Position numbers and translations under genes: made by a program. The notes under the pieces are model-generated. The model had not been told where the DNA came from, ran no database searches, and saw nothing but the letters and a program-made list of their open reading frames with translations. Of a stretch of DNA of 42,568 bases, positions 32,507-41,500 are shown one piece after another (the stretch's first letter is position 1; each line of letters opens with the position of its first letter). Source of the DNA: Bacteroidota bacterium (GTDB taxonomy: Bacteria > Bacteroidota > Bacteroidia > Chitinophagales > Chitinophagaceae); the NCBI GenBank assembly GCA_024640255.1, contig JAHEFI010000008.1, positions 1-42,568 of the forward strand. The letters run 5' to 3'.

Positions 32507-34888
32507 TTGAAACATTTACTGTTTGTTTTTATTGGCTGTTGTTGGCTAACCATTGGTTTAGGCCAAACGAAGAACTATACCTTCAAGGTAATGGATGTAA
32601 AGAATAATAGCATTCCATTTGCTTCCATTAAAGTAAAATCTGTTTTAGATACTTTAAAGCAATATGCATTGATTGCAGATTCTAATGGTATTGCTACTGC
32701 GAATATCTCTACCAATAAAAACTATACAGTTTTAGTGAATGCGATTGGATATAAAAAATATACCAAGACTATCGCCTTTGAAAATAGTTCCATCATCACC
32801 ATTAAATTATTGGAAGATCCTACTCAATTAAACCAGGTAGTAGTTACCTCTTCAAAAGCATTGGTAAAACAAGAGGATGATAAATCAGTGGTAGATCCAG
32901 AACCTTTGGCTGCAGGATCTACTAACGCCATGGAGACCATTGAAAAAACACCTGGTATATTCATTGATAGTGATGGGAATATATACTTAAATGGTTTGTC
33001 ACCAGCTGGTGTTCAAATTAATGGCAGAGATTTAAAAATGAGTCCTTCTGATTTAGCTACTTTATTAAAAAGTTTACCTCCTAATGTGATTCAAAAAATT
33101 GAATTGATCAGAACACCTTCTGCAAAATATGATGCATCAGGTGGTGGAGGTGTGGTGAATATAGTTTTAAAAAAAGGAGTCAAGTTGGGCTTAAATGGAT
33201 CTATTAATACTGGCTTGAATCAAGGGCAATATGGCAATCAGTTCTTAGGGGTGAATTTAAATAACACCAATGATAAATACAATGCCTATTTAAATACTCA
33301 ATACAATAATAATAATGGGTATAGTATTAACAATACCAATAGATTTTTGAGTGCAGATTCTTTGATCATGCAAAAGGCCAGAACACAAAGCCCAAGTAAT
33401 TCTTTTTATGTGGGTTATGGCATAGGTAAAACCTATAAAGAAAAATGGGAGCTTAATTATGATGGTAGAATAAGTAATAATGTATATAATAATACAACCA
33501 ATAATAAAGCAGGCCTGGTTTCTAATAATCCAACTGCTATACCTGTATTAAATCAATCAATTATTAATAACAAGGGCAATAATTATAATATTAATCAGTC
33601 TTTTAGATCTAAATATAAATTGGATACTCTAAGCGGAGAGTGGGTAACAGATGTATCAGTGAATTATTCTGAAGCTTCTACGCATCAAAATTATAGCAAT
33701 CAATTTGGCGCTGTTATTGGATCTAGTGGGGAAGGAAATTTTGGAAATTACCGAACTAGTTTTATTGCACAAACAGATCTAAAAAAGAAATGGATAGGAT
33801 TTAGTTGGGAGACAGGTTTAAAAACCTCTCTAATGCAATTTGATAACCATGCTAAGTACACTAAAACTATTGCTGGTACTACATTGCCTGATCTTTTTAG
33901 AACAAGTAATTATAGTTTTAAAGAACAAGTGAACGCTGCTTATTTACAAGCCTCTAAAACCTGGGGTTCGGTTATTTTAAAATTGGGATCAAGACTAGAA
34001 CAAACCATTATGGAGGGAAGGCAGTTTATTCCTAAAGACACTAATTTCTCGGTGAATAGAACGGACGCATTCCCTTATGTATACCTAAGTAGAAAAATTA
34101 TTTCTATCATGGGCTATGAGTTAAGAGGTTATTTGGTGTATAGAAAAACAATTAGCAGACCTAGTTATGATTTTTTAAATCCTTTTGCTAAATACATTGA
34201 TCCTTATACTTATGAAATAGGTAATCCTAATTTGAAACCACAGTTCACTTCTAATTATGAAGCGAATATTAGTGTGGATGACAAACCTATTTTCGCTTAT
34301 GGTATTAATGAGACCAAGGATATTTTTTCAAGTGTAGTGTATCCATCGGCTTTAAATAAACAAATTTCTTACAGAACCTATGATAATTTAGGGAAGAACA
34401 AAGAAATTTACTTTAGAGCCATTGCCGTAGTGCCTCCGGGAAAAAAATATTTTGCAGTAGTAGGGGTTCAATACAATAGAAATATTTATGATGGCTTGTA
34501 TGAACGCATGCCTTTCAATTTTGATAAAGCAACTTATACATTTTTTACTTTTCAATCTTATAAATTAGACACTAGGTCTACCATTGCTATCAATGGTTTT
34601 TGGCGAACCAATGGGCAACAACAATTTTATGAGTTAGACAATTTTGGTCAATTAAATGCAACTATTAATAGACAGTTTTTGAATAGAAAATTAACGGTTA
34701 CTTTAAGTGCGAATGATATGTTCTTTACCAATAACAATCATTTTGTTTTAAATCAGGGTAGTATAAGATCCAATGGATATAGAGAAAACGATACTAGAAG
34801 ATATGGTATCAATCTTCGTTACAATTTCGGCTTCAAACCCAAGGAGAAAAAATTAGACATACTAGAAAATGATCCAGTAGATAAATAG
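32507..34888 (+). CDS. TonB-receptor-like outer-membrane barrel protein (TTG start)
   Basis: This 793-residue protein has a signal peptide (about 1-20), a carboxypeptidase-regulatory-like beta domain (about 22-105) and a plug-like segment (VVVTSSKALVKQEDDKSVV onward, including GVQINGRDLKM and ELIRTPSAKYDASGGGGVVNIVLKK). A long beta-barrel of the OMP_b-brl_3 type ends in YGINLRYNFGF before a charged tail. The absence of SusC-type motifs separates it from the receptor at 38561. The ligand is unknown. Its only suitable start is the TTG at 32507, 6 bases after the gltA stop, so it appears co-transcribed with citrate synthase. It converges on the transporter gene with 9 bases between stops. Confidence 0.82.
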   Translation: MKHLLFVFIGCCWLTIGLGQTKNYTFKVMDVKNNSIPFASIKVKSVLDTLKQYALIADSNGIATANISTNKNYTVLVNAIGYKKYTKTIAFENSSIITIKLLEDPTQLNQVVVTSSKALVKQEDDKSVVDPEPLAAGSTNAMETIEKTPGIFIDSDGNIYLNGLSPAGVQINGRDLKMSPSDLATLLKSLPPNVIQKIELIRTPSAKYDASGGGGVVNIVLKKGVKLGLNGSINTGLNQGQYGNQFLGVNLNNTNDKYNAYLNTQYNNNNGYSINNTNRFLSADSLIMQKARTQSPSNSFYVGYGIGKTYKEKWELNYDGRISNNVYNNTTNNKAGLVSNNPTAIPVLNQSIINNKGNNYNINQSFRSKYKLDTLSGEWVTDVSVNYSEASTHQNYSNQFGAVIGSSGEGNFGNYRTSFIAQTDLKKKWIGFSWETGLKTSLMQFDNHAKYTKTIAGTTLPDLFRTSNYSFKEQVNAAYLQASKTWGSVILKLGSRLEQTIMEGRQFIPKDTNFSVNRTDAFPYVYLSRKIISIMGYELRGYLVYRKTISRPSYDFLNPFAKYIDPYTYEIGNPNLKPQFTSNYEANISVDDKPIFAYGINETKDIFSSVVYPSALNKQISYRTYDNLGKNKEIYFRAIAVVPPGKKYFAVVGVQYNRNIYDGLYERMPFNFDKATYTFFTFQSYKLDTRSTIAINGFWRTNGQQQFYELDNFGQLNATINRQFLNRKLTVTLSANDMFFTNNNHFVLNQGSIRSNGYRENDTRRYGINLRYNFGFKPKEKKLDILENDPVDK

Positions 34889-34897
34889 TTACAAGGA

Positions 34898-36088
34898 TTA
34901 GGCAAATTTATCAATGAGTGCAAATACACTCATTCCTCCCATTAACAAAACCACCATCCATCCTGCAGTTTCCATCCATAATGGATACTTAAATTGTTTT
35001 AAGGCAGTGAGTTTTCTTCCAGCGATTAACATGACGGCTAAAGCAATGGGTAAAATAAATCCATTTACTAATCCTGCCATTAATAAAAGATCTTTTGGTT
35101 TCCCAATGGTTACAAAAATGCCAGTAGAAGCAATAATAAAAGCACTAATCATCCATCTTTCTTTTTGTATCCATTTATTCTGAATGTGTTTGATAAAAGT
35201 ATAAGAAGTATAGGAAGCACCTACCACTGAACTAATAGCAGCACTCCATAAAACCATTCCAAAAATAAATAAACCCCATCTTCCTCCAGCTGTTTCAAAC
35301 ACAGTGGCAGCAGGATTATTGGCGTCTAATTTAATTCCTTTAGAAACCACGCCCACTGCAGCTAAAAATAAAATGAAACGCATGGTAGATGAAATTAAAA
35401 TTCCTCTACTTGCACTCTTGGTTACAAATCCTATTTGATCAGGTCCACTAATACCAGCATCAATTAATCTATGTGCACCAGAGAAAGTGATGTATCCACC
35501 CACAGTGCCACCAACAATAGTCACAATAGCAATCCAAGAAATTTTTTCGGGCACAAAACTATGATGCACTGCCTCTAAAAGAGGAGGATGTGCAGCATAA
35601 ACAATAATCAAGGTTAGCCCAATTTTAAATATCCCTAAAAATTTAGTTAACTGATCTAGCATTTTCCCTACTTCTTGTAACCAAAAAATAATAATCGCAA
35701 CAATACCACTAATGATGGCACCTTTTGCAAAAGTTATGCCCGTTAAAATATTTAAGGCCAATCCGCAACCAGCAATATTGCCAATATTAAAAGCAAATCC
35801 GCCAAGTACTACTAAAAAACTTAATATAGATCCTAAGCCAGGTAAAACTTCATTGGCAATTTCTTGCGCTCTCATTCCACTTAAAGTAATTGCTCTCCAA
35901 ATATTAATCTGTGCACCAAAATCTAGTAAGATAGAAATGATAATCACAAACCCAAAACTGGTGAGTAGTTGTTCTGTATAAAAAGATGTTTGTGTTAAGA
36001 AACCTGGACCTATGGAAGAGTTAGCCATTAAAAATGCAGCGCCTAAACTAATACCAATATTATTTTTACTGGGGATACTTGATTTCAA
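34898..36088 (-). CDS. Nramp-fold transporter linked to 5-oxoprolinase (YcsG-like, TTG start)
   Basis: This 396-residue membrane protein has about 11 hydrophobic segments and resembles B. subtilis YcsG, whose gene also neighbours the pxpA homologue ycsF. It belongs to the Nramp superfamily. The metal-binding motifs of true Nramp proteins are replaced: the first segment has GPGF at 27-30 instead of DPGN, and the sixth has SGAH near 203-206 instead of MPH. Metal transport is therefore doubtful, and uptake of 5-oxoproline or a related compound is a reasonable inference. The start is a TTG at 36088, 23 bases inside pxpA. The first ATG, 20 residues later, would cut into the first membrane segment. 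Confidence 0.78.
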   Translation of the reverse strand: MKSSIPSKNNIGISLGAAFLMANSSIGPGFLTQTSFYTEQLLTSFGFVIIISILLDFGAQINIWRAITLSGMRAQEIANEVLPGLGSILSFLVVLGGFAFNIGNIAGCGLALNILTGITFAKGAIISGIVAIIIFWLQEVGKMLDQLTKFLGIFKIGLTLIIVYAAHPPLLEAVHHSFVPEKISWIAIVTIVGGTVGGYITFSGAHRLIDAGISGPDQIGFVTKSASRGILISSTMRFILFLAAVGVVSKGIKLDANNPAATVFETAGGRWGLFIFGMVLWSAAISSVVGASYTSYTFIKHIQNKWIQKERWMISAFIIASTGIFVTIGKPKDLLLMAGLVNGFILPIALAVMLIAGRKLTALKQFKYPLWMETAGWMVVLLMGGMSVFALIDKFA

Positions 36089-36836
36089 TTGCTTTGTCTT
36101 TTAAAGTGGTATAAATTGCTTTAGCCATTTCTATTGCATGCTGCCCGTCTCCGTGAATACAAATAGTATCTGCTGGTAATTTAATTATTTCATCTTGCAG
36201 TGTTCTTACTTTTTTATGCAGTACTAATTCTACTGCTTGTGCACAGGCTGTATCAATATCATAGATTAATGCACTCTGCATATGTCTTGGAGTGAGTGTT
36301 CCATCTTTTTGGTATGTTCTATCAGCAAATACTTCTTGCATATAAGGTTGACCAAATAAAATAGCTTGTTGGATAGTATTACTCTCACTTAATCCATAGA
36401 TATAAGTGTCTGGATAAATGGCTTGAATAGTTTGTACAAATATTTTACTAAGGGTTGGATCTTTTGCACAATCATTGTACAAAGCACCATGTAGTTTTAC
36501 ATGATGAATAGTTGCACCCATGGGTGTCGCAATTTTTTCAAACAAGTAAATTTGATCGTTAATTAACTCTGCTAAATCCAATACAGAGATGGGTTGAGAA
36601 AGCCTTCCAAAATTTTCTGGATCATCATATCCTGGATGCGCGCCAATGGCTACTCCATGTTCCAATGCTATTTCAATCGTTTTTTTAATAGTGTATTCAT
36701 TTCCTGCATGAAATCCGCAAGCAATATTAGCACTACTGATATAAGGCATTATTTCGGCTTCATTGTCCATGCCTTCACCCATATCACAATTCAGATCAAT
36801 TTGTAAACTGTGTTTGTATGAATTGAAATTGTTCAT
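36066..36836 (-). CDS. pxpA: 5-oxoprolinase subunit PxpA (LamB/YcsF family)
   Basis: This 256-residue protein matches the LamB/YcsF family, now known as subunit A of the ATP-dependent PxpABC 5-oxoprolinase, which opens pyroglutamate to glutamate. Family motifs are DLNCDMGEG at 14-22, SSANIACGFHAGNEYT at 34-49, IGAHPGYDDPENFGR, and VKLHGALYND. The start at 36836 lies 41 bases inside the end of pxpC, a long but plausible overlap because no better start exists before the conserved IDLNCDMGEG. Its own end overlaps the transporter gene by 23 bases. The order pxpB-pxpC-pxpA-transporter supports the role strongly. Confidence 0.92.
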   Translation of the reverse strand: MNNFNSYKHSLQIDLNCDMGEGMDNEAEIMPYISSANIACGFHAGNEYTIKKTIEIALEHGVAIGAHPGYDDPENFGRLSQPISVLDLAELINDQIYLFEKIATPMGATIHHVKLHGALYNDCAKDPTLSKIFVQTIQAIYPDTYIYGLSESNTIQQAILFGQPYMQEVFADRTYQKDGTLTPRHMQSALIYDIDTACAQAVELVLHKKVRTLQDEIIKLPADTICIHGDGQHAIEMAKAIYTTLKDKAIEIKYPQ

Positions 36837-37608
36837 GTGCAGTGGTTAGATTACATAATCTAAAATGAATAGGCGTTTGGTGCGCCATTTGTGCTAGCCT
36901 AGGTAAATCTACCAAAATTATTTGACCTAGATTAGGGTAGCCTCCAATGGTTTGATGATCTGCCATTAAAATGATGATTTGTCCACTGGGTAATAATTGC
37001 ATGGTGCCTTTGGTAACCCCACTTGATAGATATGACTTTGGTTCTATAGTGGATAGATGGGGGCCAGCTAATTGAAATCCCATTCTATTAGATTGTAAAG
37101 TAGTTTGGAAGCTAGTTTCCATGATATGTTGGATAGAACCAGCAGTTAAGTCGTTCCAAGCGGGACCTGGAATAAATCGAATAGGAGAGGTATTGAATAG
37201 GGAAGATTCAATATGCTCTATTAATTCAGGGTTCACTTGCTCTTTTGGTCCCTTTTTAGAGATAGCCAAATAAGCAATTCTACCATGAATGGGCTGTAAA
37301 AATTGTAATTGATCTCCTTTATTTATTTTGATGCATTCATTTATCGAAATACTTTTTTCATTCAACACTGGAATAAAATTTGCACCAGTGATAGCAATAA
37401 AAATAGCTTCTTCAAATTCAATTGTACTTGCTGGAAAATGAATTTCGAAAACTTGTTGATCAATTGCATTACCAAGAATTTTATTGGCTAATTGTGCAGA
37501 TAAAAAATCCATGTATCCACCCACTTGAATACCCAAATGTTGTTGACCATAATTACCTGCATCTTGCCAACTATCTGCTATTCCTTTTTTTATTATTTTA
37601 AATGACAT
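36796..37608 (-). CDS. pxpC: 5-oxoprolinase subunit PxpC (biotin-dependent carboxyltransferase-like)
   Basis: This 270-residue protein matches the KipA/allophanate hydrolase subunit 2 family, subunit C of PxpABC. The N-terminus ADSWQDAGNYGQQHLGIQVG GYMD (residues 11-34) is the usual family opening, and SNRMGFQLAGP and LPSGQIIILMADHQTIGGYP are further signatures. The frame is open to 37683, but the ATG at 37608 gives the standard beginning (SFKIIKKGIADSWQD). With that start the gene overlaps the end of pxpB by 11 bases. The protein is a little shorter than many PxpC proteins but looks complete. Confidence 0.9.
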   Translation of the reverse strand: MSFKIIKKGIADSWQDAGNYGQQHLGIQVGGYMDFLSAQLANKILGNAIDQQVFEIHFPASTIEFEEAIFIAITGANFIPVLNEKSISINECIKINKGDQLQFLQPIHGRIAYLAISKKGPKEQVNPELIEHIESSLFNTSPIRFIPGPAWNDLTAGSIQHIMETSFQTTLQSNRMGFQLAGPHLSTIEPKSYLSSGVTKGTMQLLPSGQIIILMADHQTIGGYPNLGQIILVDLPRLAQMAHQTPIHFRLCNLTTAHEQFQFIQTQFTN

Positions 37609-38341
37609 GGTTTGTTTCTTTTTGAAGTGAATTAAATTCATCCAAACTAATTGGATAAAAAGAAACCATATCGCCAGGAGCAAATAAAGCTAATTGAACT
37701 GGATCAAAAATGGTTATAGGAGTTCTTCCAATAATTTGCCAACCACCAGGTGAATTTTTTGGATAGATGCCAGTTTGTGCGCCAGCAATACCAACACTTC
37801 CAGCAGATACCAATGGTCTTGGTTTAGCATGTCTTGGCACTTGAATTTTTTCATCCACTTTACCCATGTAGGCAAAACCTGGTAGGAAACCTACACAAAA
37901 TACTTGATAAGTTTTTGAAGTATGTATTTCAATAATTTCTTTGACAGAACAATTTTTTTCTTTGGCTATTTTTTCTAAATCAATTCCAAAATCTAATTCA
38001 TAACATACTGGAACTTTAATATGATTGGTTGTTAAAGCGAATGAATTATTTTCTTTTTTAAATTGTTCAAATTCATTCACTAAACTTTGAGCAAATTCAT
38101 GAATACTTTGTTGCAATAATTTTTGCAATGCAATAATATCATACACAATAGTTAAACTATGATAAGCTGGAATGAAGTCTTTGATTGCATGGATATTTTT
38201 TGATTGAATAAAATAATTGAATGCATGCACTTCAGCATTAATTGCTGTATCAATTATTTCTTTTAATGAAAATAAAATGGCATGATCTCCTAAAAGATGA
38301 ATTTGCCAGGATGATTTTTTATCGTTCTCGTTAATTTTCAT
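37598..38341 (-). CDS. pxpB: 5-oxoprolinase subunit PxpB (KipI family)
   Basis: This 247-residue protein matches the KipI/allophanate hydrolase subunit 1 family, subunit B of PxpABC. Signatures are CVGFLPGFAYMG at 149-160, then PRHAKPRPLVSAGSVGIAG and GIYPKNSPGGWQIIGRTP. In Bacillus the homologue was first described as the kinase inhibitor KipI. The complete pxpABC set here favours the metabolic role. It is the first gene of the operon. An exact TAnnTTTG element ends 8 bases before its ATG, and two operator-like dyads lie further upstream in the region shared with susC. Confidence 0.92.
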   Translation of the reverse strand: MKINENDKKSSWQIHLLGDHAILFSLKEIIDTAINAEVHAFNYFIQSKNIHAIKDFIPAYHSLTIVYDIIALQKLLQQSIHEFAQSLVNEFEQFKKENNSFALTTNHIKVPVCYELDFGIDLEKIAKEKNCSVKEIIEIHTSKTYQVFCVGFLPGFAYMGKVDEKIQVPRHAKPRPLVSAGSVGIAGAQTGIYPKNSPGGWQIIGRTPITIFDPVQLALFAPGDMVSFYPISLDEFNSLQKETNHVI

Positions 38342-38349
38342 TGATTTAT

Positions 38350-38357
38350 CAAAAGTA
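38350..38357 (-). promoter_or_regulatory. -7 promoter element (TAnnTTTG) for the pxp operon
   Basis: On the minus strand TACTTTTG matches TAnnTTTG exactly and ends 8 bases before the pxpB ATG. Only a weak TTC-like -33 is visible about 20 bases further upstream, which would suit a promoter that depends on an activator. Confidence 0.55.
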
Positions 38358-38400
38358 GGGGCTTTGTTTCAGCCTTTTTTTGAATTAGTTCTACAAATTA

Positions 38401-38417
38401 TGTGTAAGAAGTACACA
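38401..38417. promoter_or_regulatory. Operator-like dyad 1 (TGTGTA-N5-TACACA)
   Basis: TGTGTA and TACACA form perfect 6-base arms around five bases (AGAAG). The layout resembles CRP/FNR-family sites, although the half-site is TGTGTA and not TGTGA. Its centre (38409) is about 60-65 bases upstream of the predicted pxpB transcription start, a position typical of class I activator sites. Confidence 0.55.
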
Positions 38418-38433
38418 ATAACTAATTTTCATT

Positions 38434-38450
38434 AGTGTAATTATTACACA
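38434..38450. promoter_or_regulatory. Operator-like dyad 2 (AGTGTA-N5-TACACA)
   Basis: GTGTA and TACAC arms surround five bases (ATTAT), the same design as dyad 1. The inner bases extend the symmetry to GTGTAA-TTA-TTACAC. The two dyad centres are 33 bases apart, close to three helical turns, so both would face the same side of the DNA. Confidence 0.55.
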
Positions 38451-38458
38451 AACGTTTG
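38449..38458. promoter_or_regulatory. CAAACGTTTG palindrome next to dyad 2
   Basis: This 10-base perfect palindrome has the central CG and AAACGTTT core seen in operators of LacI-family regulators. It abuts dyad 2 and lies about 30 bases upstream of the susC -33 element. A short palindrome of this kind could occur by chance. Confidence 0.3.
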
Positions 38459-38486
38459 AAATTTTTTAAAAAAAATGGCGCAAAGG

Positions 38487-38518
38487 TTTGCATAAGTTAA
38501 CAAACTGTTATATTATTG
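38487..38518 (+). promoter_or_regulatory. Promoter for susC (-33 TTTG, -7 TATTATTG)
   Basis: TTTG at 38487-38490 is followed, after 20 bases, by TATTATTG at 38511-38518. This is the Bacteroidota -33/-7 arrangement at the expected spacing, with one mismatch in the -7 box. An A-rich tract lies just upstream (38465-38475). The predicted transcript has a leader of about 35 bases. Confidence 0.6.
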
Positions 38519-38560
38519 GTACACGATTGTATTAAAATTTAAAAATCAAACCCGAACACT

Positions 38561-41500
38561 ATGCGAAAATTCCTACGTTTAATTACGGTTCCTTTGCTGT
38601 TATTGGGTCTTGTTGCTAACGCACAAACAAGAACAATTAAAGGACAAGTAGTTTCAGCTAAAGACGGTAAAGCCGTTGCTGGTGCTACAATTTCTGTGAA
38701 TGGACAACAAGTCTCTGCACTTTCTGGAGACGATGGTTCATTTGCAGTTAATGCAACAGGTAATGTTACTTTAAGAGTAACTTCTGTTGGATTTGCTGAT
38801 AGAGCTGTTGCTGTATCAGGATCTCAAAACACAGTAAGAGTATCTCTTACTGAAGAAGCATCTCAGTTATCTGAGATCGTTGTAACAGGTTATACTGCAC
38901 AAAAGAGAAAAGAAATCACTGGTGCGGTTTCTGTTGTTAACGTAAAAGACATGAAGTCAGTTCCTTCTGGTACTGCAGAACAAATGTTACAAGGTCAAGC
39001 ATCTGGTGTAACTATTATTGGTTCTGGTAGCCCAGGTGAACCTTCTAACGTATTCGTACGTGGTATCACTTCTTTCGGTAACTCAACTCCATTGGTAATC
39101 GTGGATGGAGTACAATCAGCTCCTGGTGACTTGAGCTTGTTCCGTGATTTATCTGCAAGTGATATCGAATCTGTTCAAGTATTGAAAGATGGTCAAGCGG
39201 CTATCTACGGTGCTAGAGGTTCTGCGGGTGTTATCATCGTAACTACAAGAAAAGGTAGAGGTAAGCCAAGTATCACTTACGAATCTTACTACGGTGTTCA
39301 AATGCCTAAGACTGGTAACGTTTGGAATAAGTTAGATACTAAAGGTATGGCAGACTTATTTTGGTTAGCTGCTAAGAACTCTCAACAAGATAAAAATGGT
39401 GTTGTAACTTCAGGACAATATGGTACTGGTACTTCTCCAGTTATCCCTGATTATATTAAGTATGGTTCTAAGTCTGGTTATACTGGACCTGTGGATTTAA
39501 CTAAATATAACAACAACTACTCTAAAGGTGATATCTTCTTAATCGTTCCAGCTAACAAGACTGGTACTGATTGGTGGAATTTATTAATGAGTAATGCTCC
39601 AATGCAAAGTCATACAATCACTGCATCTGGTGCTGCTGAAAAATCTACCTATTTATATTCATTAAACTATTTAGATCAAACAGGTACTTTATTAAATACA
39701 TACTTAAAGCGTTATACTGCTAGAGTTAATACTACTTGGAACATCAAAAACAATATTCGTATTGGTGAAAACATGACTGTTTTCTACAAAGACAACCCAA
39801 GAATTGGTAATAACCAAGAAGGTAACGATATCAACAACACAGCTTGGGAACAACCAATTATCCCTGCAATTGATGCAGGTGGTGGATTTGGTGGTACTGC
39901 TGGATCTCAGTTAGGTAACTCTTCTAACCCGTATGCAAATCGTATGCGTGCTAAGGATAACAAAAACCATAACTGGCAAGTACAAGGTAACGTGTTTGCT
40001 GAAATTGATTTCGCAAAACACTTTACTGCTAAAACTGTATTTGGAGGTCGTATCGATAACTATTATGGTTTCTATCATAACTACCGTTCTTATGAGAATG
40101 CAGAAAATGGTTCTTCTAACGGATATGGTGAATATGGTGGATACAACAATAACTACAACTGGACTAATACTTTGAACTACTCTAATGTATTCAAACAAAA
40201 TCACAGTGTTAAGTTAATGGCTGGTTATGAGATGTTAAAAGTGGCTGGTCGTCAAGTTGGTGGTTCTAGAGTAAACTATTTCTCTGATAACACTGATTAC
40301 TTGAGCTTGAACACTGGTTCTCCAATTGGTCAAAACAACTATTCTAATTACTATAAGCAAACTGGTACTTCTATCTTAGCTAAGATCGATTACGCTTTCA
40401 AAGACAAATATTTAATTGGCTTGAATGGTCGTCGTGATGGTAGCTCTGTATTTGGTCCAGATAAGCGTTATGGTAATTTCTGGTCAGCTTCTGCTGGTTG
40501 GATGATTTCTCAAGAAGAATTCTTCAAGAATGTTAAATCTATCAACTCATTGAAATTACGTGGTAGCTATGGTATCTTAGGATCTATCTCTAACGTAAGT
40601 GCATTGAACCAATATACATTATATGGTGGTTCTGGTGGATCTTCTTACTATGACTTATTCGGTACAAGTAACTCTACAGTGATGGGCTTCTATGCTACTA
40701 ACTTAGGTAACACTTCTACTGGATGGGAGAGAGACAGAATCTTAGATATCGGTTTTGATGCGACTGTTTTAAACAACAAGTTAGACATCTCTTTTGACTG
40801 GTATCAAAAATCAATCGATGGTTTATTGTTCCAAGACCAAGCTCCTGCTGTTGTGGGTGTAGGTTCTCAATTACCTCAGGTTAACATCGGTGATATGAAA
40901 AACACTGGTATTGACTTAGGTTTGAACTATCGTGGTAAAATCAATAACGATTTAAGTTATACAGTAGGTGCTAATATCGGTGCTTACAAATCTACTATCG
41001 TAAATATCCCAGGTGCGGCAGGTTTCTTCGAAGCTGCTGGTACACACAATACAGGTAATCAAGTAAGAAACGCTATCGGTCATCCAGTAGGTTCTTTCTT
41101 CGGTTACAAAATCGCTGGTATCTTCAAAGATGCTGCTGATGTAGCTGGTTGGGCTAAAGAAACAGACGCTGCTCCAGGTCGTTTCAAATATGTAGATGTT
41201 AACAAAGATGGTAAAATCAACGATGCTGATAGAACTTTCTTCGGTAACCCAAATCCTAAATTCACTTTAGGTTTAAACTTAGGTGTGACTTACAAGAAGT
41301 TTGACGTATCTGCTGTAGTTTATGGTTCATTCGGTAATGATGTATTGAATGAAACACGTTACTTCCAAGATTTCGTTCCTCAATTCCAAAACTCTAAGAG
41401 TATCCCAGTGTTAACTCAATCATGGTTACCTGCTGATAGATCTAAGCCAAGAGCTGAGTGGACTGCTGTTAACCCTAATGCTAAATATCCAATCGCAGAA

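Noticed and set aside
34898..36088. Annotation as a manganese/iron Nramp importer (MntH)
   Set aside because: The DPGN and MPH metal-coordinating motifs are absent and the gene belongs to a 5-oxoprolinase operon.
37598..38341. Annotation of the KipI-like protein as a sporulation kinase inhibitor
   Set aside because: All three Pxp subunits are encoded together, and the organism type is not spore-forming, so the 5-oxoprolinase role is far more likely.
39911..40204. Overlapping frames on both strands within the susC barrel
   Set aside because: Both are low-complexity reflections of Asn/Tyr/Gly-rich barrel codons in a strongly conserved SusC protein.
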